Under the pieces are notes generated by a model. It made no database searches and was not told the DNA's origin. It worked only from the letters and a program-made list of their open reading frames with translations. The position numbers and the translations under genes were made by a program. From HRBIN12 sp964447335 (lineage in GTDB: Bacteria > Actinomycetota > UBA4738 > HRBIN12), in the NCBI GenBank assembly GCA_964447335.1, contig CAYUSA010000009.1, forward strand, positions 1 to 64,000: 64,000 nucleotides of DNA, read 5' to 3'. Positions 1-8,141 of the stretch are shown in pieces. Position 1 is the stretch's first letter, and the number at the start of each line of letters is the position of its first letter.

Positions 1-689
1 TGGGCCGCCGCGCCGTCCCGGCCGCCGCGGAAGCGCGTCACCGGTGAGCGCTCGAAGATCCGGACGCCGCGCTCGAGGAGCACGCGGCGGAGCCCTCGCG
101 CGAGGCGGGCGGGCTGGACCATCGCGGCGCCGGGCGTGAGCACGCCGGCGCGGAACACCGGCGAGTCGCAGCGGTCGCGGATCTGGGGCGGGGTGAGCTC
201 GACGAACCAGTCCGAGCCGAGGCTCCGGGCGGCCTCGGCCGTCTCGCGCCACGAGCCGTCCTGCGCCGCCGAGGTCGAGATGCCGACGTGTCCGACAGGG
301 TCGTACCACGCATCGACGCCGTGGTCCTCGCACCACGCGCCGATCTCGCCGATGCAGGCCTCGGCGGCGAGCGCGGTCCGGCCGGCGGCCTCGGGACCGA
401 GCTCCTCGATCAGCAGGTCGGCCTCCTCCCAGAAGCCGTTGCAGAAGCCGCCGTTGCGCCCGCTCGGCCCGCCGCCGCAGACGTCCTGCTCGAGCAGCAC
501 GACGTCGATGCCGGGCTCGCGCTCGGTGAGGAACCACGCGGTCCACATCCCCGTGTAGCCGCCGCCCATGATCACGACGTCGGCGGTGGTGTCGCCTTGC
601 AGCGCAGGCGCCTGCGGGCCCGCGAACCCGGCGAGCGCGAGGGCCTCCTCGAGCCACCAGCTGCCGTCGGCCGCCCGGGGCAGCTCCAC
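1..689 (-). CDS. FAD-dependent amine/amino-acid oxidase, third tandem copy (3' end off window)
   Basis: N-terminal part of a DAO-family (DadA/PuuB-like) flavoprotein that would oxidise an amine or amino acid. From the GTG at 689 the protein begins VELPRAADGSWWLEEALAL and continues into the FAD-binding Rossmann loop GGGYTGMWTAWFLTERE and the GPSGRNGGF segment, nearly the same as in the two paralogs upstream. The GTG lies 5 bp after the stop of the VOC gene (695), so it is probably translationally coupled. The C-terminal catalytic half lies beyond the left edge. Substrate unknown; the start is inferred from alignment with the paralogs. Confidence 0.85.
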   Translation of the reverse strand, partial: MELPRAADGSWWLEEALALAGFAGPQAPALQGDTTADVVIMGGGYTGMWTAWFLTEREPGIDVVLLEQDVCGGGPSGRNGGFCNGFWEEADLLIEELGPEAAGRTALAAEACIGEIGAWCEDHGVDAWYDPVGHVGISTSAAQDGSWRETAEAARSLGSDWFVELTPPQIRDRCDSPVFRAGVLTPGAAMVQPARLARGLRRVLLERGVRIFERSPVTRFRGGRDGAAA

Positions 690-694
690 CGCGG

Positions 695-1087
695 CTACCC
701 GGTCCCCCGGATCACGAGGCAGAACTCGTTGTCCTCGAGGTCGGCCATCACGATCCAGCGGTAGTCGTACTCCTGGAACACGTGGTCCGACAGGAGCCGA
801 CCGCCGAGCGCCTCGACGCGTGTGACCGCCTCGTCGAGGCTCTCGACCGACACGTCGAGGTGGATCCGGTTCTTCGTCTGCTTGTGCTCGGGCACGCGCT
901 GGAACCGCAGGATCGGCACGCCCGGCAGTGGGCGCAGGTCGACGTAGTGGAACGGGTTGCCCACCGCCGACTCGATCTCGGTGCCGAGCACGTCGGCCCA
1001 GAACCGGCTGAGGCGCAGCGGGTTCGAGCAGTCGATCGTGATCGCGTCGAGCCCACCGACCGGGCGGATGTCCTCGAGGTCGCTCAT
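695..1087 (-). CDS. VOC (glyoxalase/bleomycin-resistance fold) protein
   Basis: A 130-residue protein with two beta-alpha-beta-beta-beta half-repeats, matching the Glyoxalase_6-like VOC family. Possible metal-ligand positions are the His in RIHLDVS and the Glu in DNEFCLV. Its ATG overlaps the stop of the oxidase gene before it (ATGA, 1084-1087), so it is the third gene of a four-gene operon. VOC proteins may be dioxygenases, isomerases, lyases or drug-binding proteins. Placement between flavin oxidases suggests a role on the same substrate or its product, but that is inference. Confidence 0.85.
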   Translation of the reverse strand: MSDLEDIRPVGGLDAITIDCSNPLRLSRFWADVLGTEIESAVGNPFHYVDLRPLPGVPILRFQRVPEHKQTKNRIHLDVSVESLDEAVTRVEALGGRLLSDHVFQEYDYRWIVMADLEDNEFCLVIRGTG

Positions 1088-2514
1088 GGCCCCAGGTTGT
1101 ACCCCAGACGCCGCGGGAGCGCAGCGAGCGCGCCCGTGAGGCGGCCGACGCGACGGTCGCGGTCCTCACGCGCGTCCTTGCGGAGGATCGCGCGGGTGAC
1201 GAGCCGCTCGCCCGGCGTGAACAGCGGCTCGCGGGGGAACGGCTTCGGGCGGTCGCCGACGATCGGCAGCGTCGTGACGTCGTCCACCACGTCGAGCGCG
1301 ATCCCCGACAGGATCCGCCCGCCGAGGTGACACGGCGCGACGCCGTTGCCCGTGTAGCCGAGCCCGTAGTGCACGCTCCCGCCGGGCAGCGTGCCGAAGA
1401 ACGGCAGGTGCCGCGCCGAGACGTCGACCGGACCGCCCCAGGCGGAATCGATCGGCACGTCGCGGAAGCCCGGGAACCACGCGTGGAGGTCATCGACCAG
1501 CTCGCGTGCCGAGGGCTCGTCGTACGCGAACCGCGCGTCGATCCGCCGCGTCGACGTCACCCGCATCCCCGCGCCGCCGAACGCGATCCGTCCGTCCGGC
1601 GTCGCGCGCAGGTAGTGCAGCGCTGTGCGGAAGTCGTAGAGGCCCTCGCCGCCGGTCCACCCGATCTCGGCGAGGCGCTCGGGCGCGGGCTCGGTGATGA
1701 CCATGTACGTGCCGCGCACCATGAGCGGGCGCCGGAACGCCGACCAATGTCTCGCCCACGCGTTCAGCCCAACGACCCCGCGTCCCGCGCGGACCGAGCC
1801 GTGCGGCGTCTGCGCGATCACCGGGGAGCCGCTCGAGAACCGGGCGACCGGCGTGTGCTCGTAGATGCGCACGCCGCGTGCGAGCAGGGCGTTCCGCAGG
1901 CCCCGCGCGAGGCGCGCCGGCTGCACGCCGGCGCCGCTCAGTGAGAACACGCCCGCGCGGAACAGCGGCGAGTCGCACCGCGCCCGTACCTCCTCGAGGG
2001 TGAGCGCGCGATGGGCCTCGGGCACGCCGAGGCGCTCGGCGGCCTGGGCGACGTAGCGGACCGCCTCCTCCTGCGCGGCCGAGGTCGCGACGCCCATGTC
2101 GCCGGAGCGCTGGTACCAGGCGTCGACGCCGTGGGTCTCGCACCACTCGCCGATCGCGCCTACGCTCTCGTCCGCCGCGCGCGCGATGCGCAGGCCGAGG
2201 CCGCGGCCGAAGCGCTCGATCAGCAGGCCGAGCGCGTCGTCGTACCAGAACCCGTTCGCGAACCCGCCGTTGCGGCCACTCGGCCCTCCGCCGCAGACGT
2301 CCTGCTCGAGCAGAACGACGTCGATGCCGGGCTCGCGCTCGGTGAGGAACCACGCGGTCCACATCCCGGTGTAGCCGCCGCCGAGGATCACGACGTCGGC
2401 GGTCGTGTCGTGGTCGAGCGGCGGCGCCTCCGGGCCGGCGAACTCGGGTAACGCGAGGGCCTCCTCGAGCCACCACGAGCGGTTCGCCCTTCGAGGTGGG
2501 TTCGTTCGCGTCAT
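1084..2514 (-). CDS. FAD-dependent amine/amino-acid oxidase, second tandem copy
   Basis: A 476-residue DAO-superfamily flavoprotein. The dinucleotide-binding motif VVILGGGYTGMWTAWFL starts near residue 43 and is followed by GPSGRNGGFANGFWYDD, which resembles gamma-glutamylputrescine oxidase (PuuB/OrdL). Near the C-terminus, HYGLGYTGNGVAPCHLGG matches the second FAD-contacting loop. Length is normal for the family. It lies 12 bp after the first paralog and overlaps the VOC gene by 4 bp. The same lineage encodes polyamine-type transport in this window (potABCD), so amine oxidation is plausible; the substrate is not shown by sequence. Confidence 0.88.
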   Translation of the reverse strand: MTRTNPPRRANRSWWLEEALALPEFAGPEAPPLDHDTTADVVILGGGYTGMWTAWFLTEREPGIDVVLLEQDVCGGGPSGRNGGFANGFWYDDALGLLIERFGRGLGLRIARAADESVGAIGEWCETHGVDAWYQRSGDMGVATSAAQEEAVRYVAQAAERLGVPEAHRALTLEEVRARCDSPLFRAGVFSLSGAGVQPARLARGLRNALLARGVRIYEHTPVARFSSGSPVIAQTPHGSVRAGRGVVGLNAWARHWSAFRRPLMVRGTYMVITEPAPERLAEIGWTGGEGLYDFRTALHYLRATPDGRIAFGGAGMRVTSTRRIDARFAYDEPSARELVDDLHAWFPGFRDVPIDSAWGGPVDVSARHLPFFGTLPGGSVHYGLGYTGNGVAPCHLGGRILSGIALDVVDDVTTLPIVGDRPKPFPREPLFTPGERLVTRAILRKDAREDRDRRVGRLTGALAALPRRLGYNLGP

Positions 2515-2526
2515 CGCGGAAGCTCC

Positions 2527-3948
2527 TCAGTGCGGACCGAGGCGGAAGCCGAGCCGGCGAGGCAGCCTCGCGACGAACCCGGTGAGCGGGTCGACGGGCT
2601 TGCGGGCGTCCTCGAGGTCGTCCTTCCGCCGGATCGCGGCGTTCGCGACCATCATGCCGGGCGAGCGGATCGGCTCGGGCGGGAAGCGCTTCGGCTCGCG
2701 GTTCACGACCGCGAGGCGCGTGAACCCGTCGTCGGCGTGGAGCGCGAGCGCCGCGAGGATCTTGCCTCCCAGGTGACTCGGGCCGACGCCGTTGCCGGTG
2801 TAGCCCAGGCCGTGGTGCACGTTGCCCGCGCCCATCGAGCCGAAGAACGGCATCGTGAAGCCCGAGACGTTGATCGGTCCACCCCACGCGGCCTCGATGG
2901 GAATATCGGCGAACGCGGGGAACAGGCGGGCGACGTCCTGCGCAACGCGCGCCACGAACCGCTCGTCGTAGTCGTACCGGTGGTCGATCCGGCGCGCGAG
3001 GTCCGGCTGCAGCCCGCCGAGCCCGAGCGCGATCCGCCCGTCCGGCGTCGTGCGCGCGTAGTGGATCGAGGAGCGGAAGTCGCGCACCTGCTCGCCGCCG
3101 GTCCAGTGCATCTGCTCGAGCCGCTCGGGCGCGGGCGCGGTGACGACCATGTACGAGCCCCGGACGGTGAGGACCGGCTTGAACGCCTTCCACCAGGTCG
3201 CCCACGCGCCGAGGCCGATCACGGCCTCGCCCGCACGGACGGTGCCGCCCGGCGTCTCGGCGACGGCGGGCTTCGACGCGCGGAACCGCGTGACCGGCGT
3301 GCCCTCGAAGATCCGAACGCCGCGCTCGAGGAGGACGTTGCGGAGGCCTCGCGCCAGGCGCGCCGGCTGCACGTTCGCGGCGTCGGCGATGAGCATCCCG
3401 CCGCCGAACGCCGGCGAGGCGCACCGCTTCTGGACCTCCTCGGGTGTGAGGGCCTGGTACTCGTCCTCGACGCCGAGCTTGCGGGCGATCTCGATGGTGC
3501 CCTCCCACCGGCCCTCGGCGCTCGGGCTCGTCGCGACGGCGAGGTCGCCGCCGGTGGTGAACCACGCGTCGACGCCGTGCGCCTGGCACCACGCGCCGAT
3601 CTCGGCGGGGGAGCGCCCGCACGTCATGAGTAGCTCGAGCGCGTCGGCCTCGCCGTACGTCTTCACCATGTCGCCGATGTGTCCCCACCAGCCGTCGCAG
3701 AACCCGCCGTTGCGGCCGGAGGGCCCGCCGCCGCAGATGTCGGCCTCGAGCAGCACGACGTCGAGGTCGGGCTCGCGCTCCTTCAGGAACCAGGCTGTCC
3801 ACATCCCCGTGTAGCCACCGCCGAGGATCAGGGCGTCGGCGGACGTGTCGCCACGGAGCGGCGGGGCCTCCGGGCCGGCGAGCTCGGGCCGCGCGAGGGC
3901 CTCCTCGAGCCACCACGAGCGCCTCGCGGGCCGCGGTGCGACGGGCAT
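2527..3948 (-). CDS. FAD-dependent amine/amino-acid oxidase, first tandem copy (operon promoter-proximal)
   Basis: A 473-residue paralog of the gene that follows it, collinear over its whole length: SWWLEEALARPELAGPEAPP at the N-terminus, ALILGGGYTGMWTAWFL for FAD binding, then GPSGRNGGFCDGWWG and a C-terminal HHGLGYTGNGVGPSHLGG loop. Three such paralogs in a row imply local duplication with probable substrate divergence. It is the first gene of the operon. The upstream region (3949-4082) carries an 18-bp palindrome, so a palindrome-binding repressor may control it. Catalytic identity is inferred from the family only. Confidence 0.88.
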   Translation of the reverse strand: MPVAPRPARRSWWLEEALARPELAGPEAPPLRGDTSADALILGGGYTGMWTAWFLKEREPDLDVVLLEADICGGGPSGRNGGFCDGWWGHIGDMVKTYGEADALELLMTCGRSPAEIGAWCQAHGVDAWFTTGGDLAVATSPSAEGRWEGTIEIARKLGVEDEYQALTPEEVQKRCASPAFGGGMLIADAANVQPARLARGLRNVLLERGVRIFEGTPVTRFRASKPAVAETPGGTVRAGEAVIGLGAWATWWKAFKPVLTVRGSYMVVTAPAPERLEQMHWTGGEQVRDFRSSIHYARTTPDGRIALGLGGLQPDLARRIDHRYDYDERFVARVAQDVARLFPAFADIPIEAAWGGPINVSGFTMPFFGSMGAGNVHHGLGYTGNGVGPSHLGGKILAALALHADDGFTRLAVVNREPKRFPPEPIRSPGMMVANAAIRRKDDLEDARKPVDPLTGFVARLPRRLGFRLGPH

Positions 3949-3989
3949 GGCGGTGTCACTCCTTCCGGGCCGTGTCGTGCCGCTCCAAT

Positions 3990-4007
3990 CCTGAACCGAT
4001 GTTCAGG
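3990..4007. promoter_or_regulatory. Palindrome in divergent promoter region (candidate operator)
   Basis: CCTGAAC-CGAT-GTTCAGG is a perfect 7-bp inverted repeat with a 4-nt spacer. It sits 42 bp upstream of the first oxidase gene (minus) and 76 bp upstream of the META lipoprotein gene (plus). TetR/GntR-type dimers bind sites of this form. No dedicated regulator gene is adjacent inside the window. Confidence 0.5.
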
Positions 4008-4082
4008 TGCGCGCACCCGGGGAACCCATGTCGCGGGTGGGCCCGTCCCAGGCTGAGACCCTCGAACGGGAAGGACGCTCCG

Positions 4083-4862
4083 ATGCGCACCCTCCGATCG
4101 CTGATCCCCGTGGCCCTCCTCCTACTGATGACGGCGTGCGCCGACGAGGCGCCCTCGGGACGGGGCGGCGACCTCGAGGGGATCACGTGGATCCTCGACC
4201 GCCCGTCGATCGACGCACTGGTGGACGGCGTTCCTGCGGATGCCCGCGTGACCGTCCGGTTCGAGGGCGGGGAGGTCGGGGGGACGGCGGCGTGCAACCA
4301 CTACGGCGGCACCTACCAGCTCGGTGGGGACGGGGCGATCGCGATCTCGGTCGGCTCGATGACCGAGATGGCATGCGAGGAGCCCCTGATGGCGCTCGAG
4401 TCGGCCTTCGTCGAGGCCCTCGGGCGGGTCACGTCGGCCAGGGTCTCCGGCGAGGACCTCGTGCTCGAGGGCGACGGGCTCGCTCTCGCGTTCTCCGCCG
4501 AGCAGCCCCTGCCGCTCGAGGGCACCGCGTGGCGGCTCGACGGCATCGGGTCGGGCGGGGGCACGGTGTCCTCCGTCCTCGCGGGCACCGAGGTCACCGC
4601 GACCTTCGACGCGGCGGGGCACGTCCGTGGCACCGGCGGGTGCAACGAGTACGGCGGCTCGTACGCGACGGACGGCGAGGCCCTCACGATCTCGGACGTC
4701 GCCTCGACCATGATCGGGTGCGCCCCCGACGTCAGCGACCAGGAGGCCGCGTTCTTCGATGCGCTCGGCCGGGCCGCGTCGTTCCACATCCAGGGCTCGA
4801 CGCTGACGCTCCTCGACGACCAGGGCGGGTTCCTGCTCTCGTTCGTGGCCGAGTCCGGGTAG
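4083..4862 (+). CDS. Lipoprotein with two META (HslJ-like) domains
   Basis: A 259-residue predicted lipoprotein: basic N-terminus, hydrophobic segment and lipobox LLMTAC, with Cys at about residue 19. Two META domains follow, each with the hallmark Cys-Asn-x-Tyr-Gly-Gly (ACNHYGGTY near residue 75, GCNEYGGSY near 183) and a downstream MxxC segment (MTEMACEEP, TMIGCAPD). HslJ/META proteins are envelope proteins linked to heat shock or novobiocin resistance in other bacteria. The start is the ATG preceded by GGAAGGA; an upstream in-frame ATG (3936) would bury the signal peptide. Confidence 0.9.
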   Translation: MRTLRSLIPVALLLLMTACADEAPSGRGGDLEGITWILDRPSIDALVDGVPADARVTVRFEGGEVGGTAACNHYGGTYQLGGDGAIAISVGSMTEMACEEPLMALESAFVEALGRVTSARVSGEDLVLEGDGLALAFSAEQPLPLEGTAWRLDGIGSGGGTVSSVLAGTEVTATFDAAGHVRGTGGCNEYGGSYATDGEALTISDVASTMIGCAPDVSDQEAAFFDALGRAASFHIQGSTLTLLDDQGGFLLSFVAESG

Positions 4863-4890
4863 CTCCGCCTCGCGCTCGTTCCCACGATGA

Positions 4891-4912
4891 GGGGATCGTC
4901 GGGACGATCCCC
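4891..4912 (+). terminator. Stem-loop after META lipoprotein gene
   Basis: GGGGATCGT-CGGG-ACGATCCCC forms a perfect 9-bp stem with a 4-nt loop 28 nt after the stop codon. There is no U tract, which is common in high-GC actinobacteria, so it may act as an I-shaped terminator. Confidence 0.5.
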
Positions 4913-5021
4913 GGGCCCGCGGGTGTTGATGGAAGGAGCCCCCGGGAGAGGACCCGACACGAGCGCGACGATCCAGACCGAGCCGGCCGCCCGCCGAGCG
5001 TGGACCGAGGGCGAAGGCCCG

Positions 5022-5789
5022 ATGCCGGCGCTCTATCTCGGGCACGGCGCGCCGCCGCTGCTGGATGACGAGCTGTGGACCTCGCAGCTCGCGGCCTGGG
5101 CTCGAGACCTACCCAGGCCGAGGTCGATCCTCATCGTCTCGGCGCACTGGGAGTCGGCGCCGCTCACCCTCGGCGCGACGGCCGACGCCGTGCCGCTCAC
5201 GTACGACTTCTACGGCTTCCCCCAGCGCTACTACGAGATGACCTACCCGTCGCCCGGCGCGCCCGAGCTCGCGGAACGGATCCAGGCGCTCGTGCCCGAC
5301 ACCGAGCCGGTCGCCGAGCAGCCCGACCGGGGCCTGGACCACGGTGCCTACGTGCCGCTCATGGTCATGTATCCCGAGGCGGACGTGCCGGTGCTCCAGA
5401 TGTCGATGCCCACGCTCGACCCGCAGCGACTGTTCGACCTCGGCCGGCGGCTGCGCGCGCTTCGCGGGGAGGGCGTGCTCGTCGTGGGCTCGGGTTTCCT
5501 TACCCACGGGCTACCGTTCCTCAAGGACTGGCGCCCCGACGCACCGCCGCCCGGCTGGTCCCGCGACTTCGACGACTGGGCCAAGGACGCGCTCGAGCGC
5601 GGCGACGTGGACGAGCTGATGGCGTTCCGAGACCGGGCCCCCGGCATGCCGTACGCGCACCCCACGATCGACCACTTCGCGCCGCTGTTCGTCACGCTCG
5701 GCGCGGCCGCCGATCCCGAGCACACCCCCGGCACCGCGATCGAGGGCTTCTTCCTCGGCCTCGCGAAGCGCTCGTTCCAGGTCAACTGA
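5022..5789 (+). CDS. LigB/DODA-family extradiol ring-cleavage dioxygenase
   Basis: A 255-residue member of the 4,5-DOPA extradiol dioxygenase family (YgiD-like), which opens catechol rings using a non-haem metal. Family landmarks are YLGHGAPPLL at the N-terminus, VSAHWES near residue 45, LDHGAYVPLMVMYPEADVP near 108 and GSGFLTHGLPF near 160; the His residues in these motifs are the expected metal and acid/base ligands. The start is set at ATG 5022 because the preceding in-frame 45 codons look like translated non-coding sequence and family members begin here. Confidence 0.88.
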   Translation: MPALYLGHGAPPLLDDELWTSQLAAWARDLPRPRSILIVSAHWESAPLTLGATADAVPLTYDFYGFPQRYYEMTYPSPGAPELAERIQALVPDTEPVAEQPDRGLDHGAYVPLMVMYPEADVPVLQMSMPTLDPQRLFDLGRRLRALRGEGVLVVGSGFLTHGLPFLKDWRPDAPPPGWSRDFDDWAKDALERGDVDELMAFRDRAPGMPYAHPTIDHFAPLFVTLGAAADPEHTPGTAIEGFFLGLAKRSFQVN

Positions 5790-5808
5790 GGGCTGCGGGC
5801 TCCCGCCC

Positions 5809-5828
5809 GAGGGGACGGGTTTCCCCTC
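5809..5828 (+). terminator. Stem-loop after dioxygenase gene
   Basis: GAGGGGA-CGGGTT-TCCCCTC is a perfect 7-bp hairpin starting 20 nt after the stop codon, in the right position for a terminator. Confidence 0.45.
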
Positions 5829-5947
5829 CGAGGCCCCCGATACCCATCCCGCTATCGCCGCCCGCGCCGGGATCCGGCACCGAGTGCACGGCGCCTTGAC
5901 CGTACCGCCCCGGCGGGTCACCCTCGGAGGACGCAGGGGGAGGGTGG

Positions 5948-6391
5948 ATGAGCCGACGGCGGAAGGTGGTCGTCCTCGGGGCGGGGGTGGCGGTGATCGC
6001 AGCCGCGGCCGTCGTCCTCTCTACCCGGCCGGGCTCGACCGCCGGCCCGTGGGACGGGTGGGGGTGCCCGCCCGAGCAGATCGGCACGAGCTCCTACGAC
6101 TTCTTGGGGTACGAGGGTGGCTTCGCGACGGCCGAGCAGGCGCTGCGTGCCGAGGCCGAGTTCCAGACGACCGACGGCGCGCTCGAGGGCGACCGCTACC
6201 TCGAGGCCCTCGGCTCGCGCTCGGGGCCGACACGCTACGACCCCGAGACCGGCGAGCTCCACCTCGATGGCGAGATCTACGCGAGGTTCAAGGCCCACCC
6301 CTTCGACGACGGCACGTGGGTCGTCGCGCAGATCACGAACTGCTTCCCGCCGCCGCCCGAGGGCAACTCACCCGGTCCAACGCCCGCCTGA
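5948..6391 (+). CDS. Small membrane-anchored or secreted protein, unknown function
   Basis: A 147-residue protein with a basic start (MSRRRK) followed by one hydrophobic segment at about residues 7-25, then an extracytoplasmic region rich in Gly, Pro and acidic residues ending in PPPPEGNSPGPTPA. Two Cys (GWGCPPEQ and ITNCFPP) could form a disulphide. I recognise no domain. It stands alone between the dioxygenase and ilvD. The start has GGGGGAGG a few bases upstream. Confidence 0.7.
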   Translation: MSRRRKVVVLGAGVAVIAAAAVVLSTRPGSTAGPWDGWGCPPEQIGTSSYDFLGYEGGFATAEQALRAEAEFQTTDGALEGDRYLEALGSRSGPTRYDPETGELHLDGEIYARFKAHPFDDGTWVVAQITNCFPPPPEGNSPGPTPA

Positions 6392-6461
6392 GCCTCCCGT
6401 CAAGCGCATCCCTGCTGGTATCGTGCGGCCACCCGCCGTTCAACCAGGGAGGTCGCACCCC

Positions 6462-8141
6462 ATGAGCCCGGACAGCAGGCCGCGGAGCTGGCAGGTCACC
6501 GAGGGTCCCGAGCGTGCCCCGGCCCGCGCGATGCTCCGAGCGGTCGGGTTCGGCGAGGACGACTTCGGCAAGGCGCAGGTCGCCGTCGCGAGCAGCTGGA
6601 ACGAGGTGACCCCCTGCAACTACCACCTCGACAAGCTCGCGGCGCTCGCGAAGGAGGGCGTCCGCCAGGGCGACGCCGTCCCGATCGAGTTCACGACGAT
6701 CGCCATCTCCGACGGCATCGCGATGGGCCACGAGGGCATGAAGGCGTCCCTCATGAGCCGCGACCTCATCGCGGACTCGGTCGAGCTCGTCATGCACGCC
6801 GAACGGTTCGACGCGCTCGTCGGCATCGCGGGCTGCGACAAGTCCGAGCCGGGCATGCTCATGGCGATCGCCCGCCTCAACCTGCCGAGCGTCTACCTCT
6901 ACGGCGGCACGATCCTGCCCGGCACGTACCAGGGCAAGGACATCACGATCCAGGACGTGTTCGAGGCCGTCGGCGCGCACGCGAAAGGCACGCTCAGCGA
7001 CGAGGATCTGCTCGGCGTCGAGCGCGCCGCGTGCCCGGGCGCCGGCTCGTGCGCCGGCATGTACACGGCGAACACGATGGCCGCGGTCGGCGAGGCCCTC
7101 GGCATGTCGTTGCCCGGGAGCGCGAGCCCGCCCGCCGTCGACTACCGGCGCGAGGTCTTCGCGCGCGAGTCCGGCACCCGCGCGGCGGAGCTCGTCGCGC
7201 AGGGGGGACCCCTCCCGCGCGACATCATGACCAAGCAGGCCTTCGAGAACGCGATCGCCGTCACGATGGCGCTCGCCGGCTCGACCAACGCTGTCCTCCA
7301 CCTGCTCGCGATCGCTCGCGAGGCGCACGTGGAGCTGGAGCTCGAGGACTTCGACCGGATCGCGCGCGACGTGCCGCACATCGTGGACGTTCGCCCGGCC
7401 GGCCGATTCGTGATGAGCGACCTCGACCGCGTGGGCGGTGTGCCGGTCGTGATGAAGGAGCTGCTCGACCATGGGTTGCTGCACGGCGACTGCGTCACGG
7501 TTACCGGCAAGACGATCGCCGAGAACCTCGAGGCCATCGCGCCGCCCGCACCCGACGGCGAGGTCGTGCGCCCGTTCGACCGTCCGCTCCACCCGTGGGG
7601 CGGCACCGCGATCCTACGCGGCAACCTCGCGCCAGACGGCGCGGTGATGAAGGCCGCCGGCGCCGAGGGCCTGGTCTTCACCGGCACGGCGAAGGTGTTC
7701 GACTCCGAGACCGATGCGTTCACGGCCGTCACGAGCGGCGCGATCGTCCCCGGGGACGTCGTCGTGATCCGCTACGAGGGCCCGAAGGGCTCGCCCGGCA
7801 TGCCCGAGATGCTCGCGGTCACCGCGGCGGTCGCCGGCGCCGGTCTCGGCAAGGACGTCGCGCTCATCACCGACGGACGCTTCAGCGGCGCGACGAAGGG
7901 CTTCAGCGTCGGCCACATCGCGCCCGAGGCGTTCATCGGCGGCCCGATCGCGCTCGTGCGCGACGGCGACCGCATCGTCATCGATGCCGATGCGCGCAGG
8001 ATCGCGGTCGAGGTCGACGACGCCGAGCTCGAGCGCCGTCGCGCCGAGTGGGCCCAGCCCGCCCCCCGCTACACGCAGGGCGCCCTCGCGAAGTACGCGG
8101 CCGTCGTCGGCCAGGCCAACCACGGAGCCGTGACCTGGTGA
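6462..8141 (+). CDS. ilvD: Dihydroxy-acid dehydratase
   Basis: A 559-residue IlvD enzyme, converting 2,3-dihydroxy-3-methyl acids to 2-keto acids in valine, leucine and isoleucine synthesis. The Fe-S and substrate motifs are all present: SSWNEVTPCN, GCDKSEPGM, PGAGSCAGMYTANTMA and, near the C-terminus, DGRFSGATKGFSVGH. Length is typical. ATG 6462 is preceded by AGGGAGGT. The stop overlaps the GTG of thrC (GTGA), linking branched-chain and threonine synthesis in one transcript. Confidence 0.96.
   Translation: MSPDSRPRSWQVTEGPERAPARAMLRAVGFGEDDFGKAQVAVASSWNEVTPCNYHLDKLAALAKEGVRQGDAVPIEFTTIAISDGIAMGHEGMKASLMSRDLIADSVELVMHAERFDALVGIAGCDKSEPGMLMAIARLNLPSVYLYGGTILPGTYQGKDITIQDVFEAVGAHAKGTLSDEDLLGVERAACPGAGSCAGMYTANTMAAVGEALGMSLPGSASPPAVDYRREVFARESGTRAAELVAQGGPLPRDIMTKQAFENAIAVTMALAGSTNAVLHLLAIAREAHVELELEDFDRIARDVPHIVDVRPAGRFVMSDLDRVGGVPVVMKELLDHGLLHGDCVTVTGKTIAENLEAIAPPAPDGEVVRPFDRPLHPWGGTAILRGNLAPDGAVMKAAGAEGLVFTGTAKVFDSETDAFTAVTSGAIVPGDVVVIRYEGPKGSPGMPEMLAVTAAVAGAGLGKDVALITDGRFSGATKGFSVGHIAPEAFIGGPIALVRDGDRIVIDADARRIAVEVDDAELERRRAEWAQPAPRYTQGALAKYAAVVGQANHGAVTW

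Noticed and set aside
1490..3916. Very long minus-strand ORF (about 800 codons) in another frame of the oxidase genes
   Set aside because: It is Arg/Pro-rich low-complexity translation caused by high GC at third positions of the real genes; it has no domain and overlaps two clear flavoproteins.
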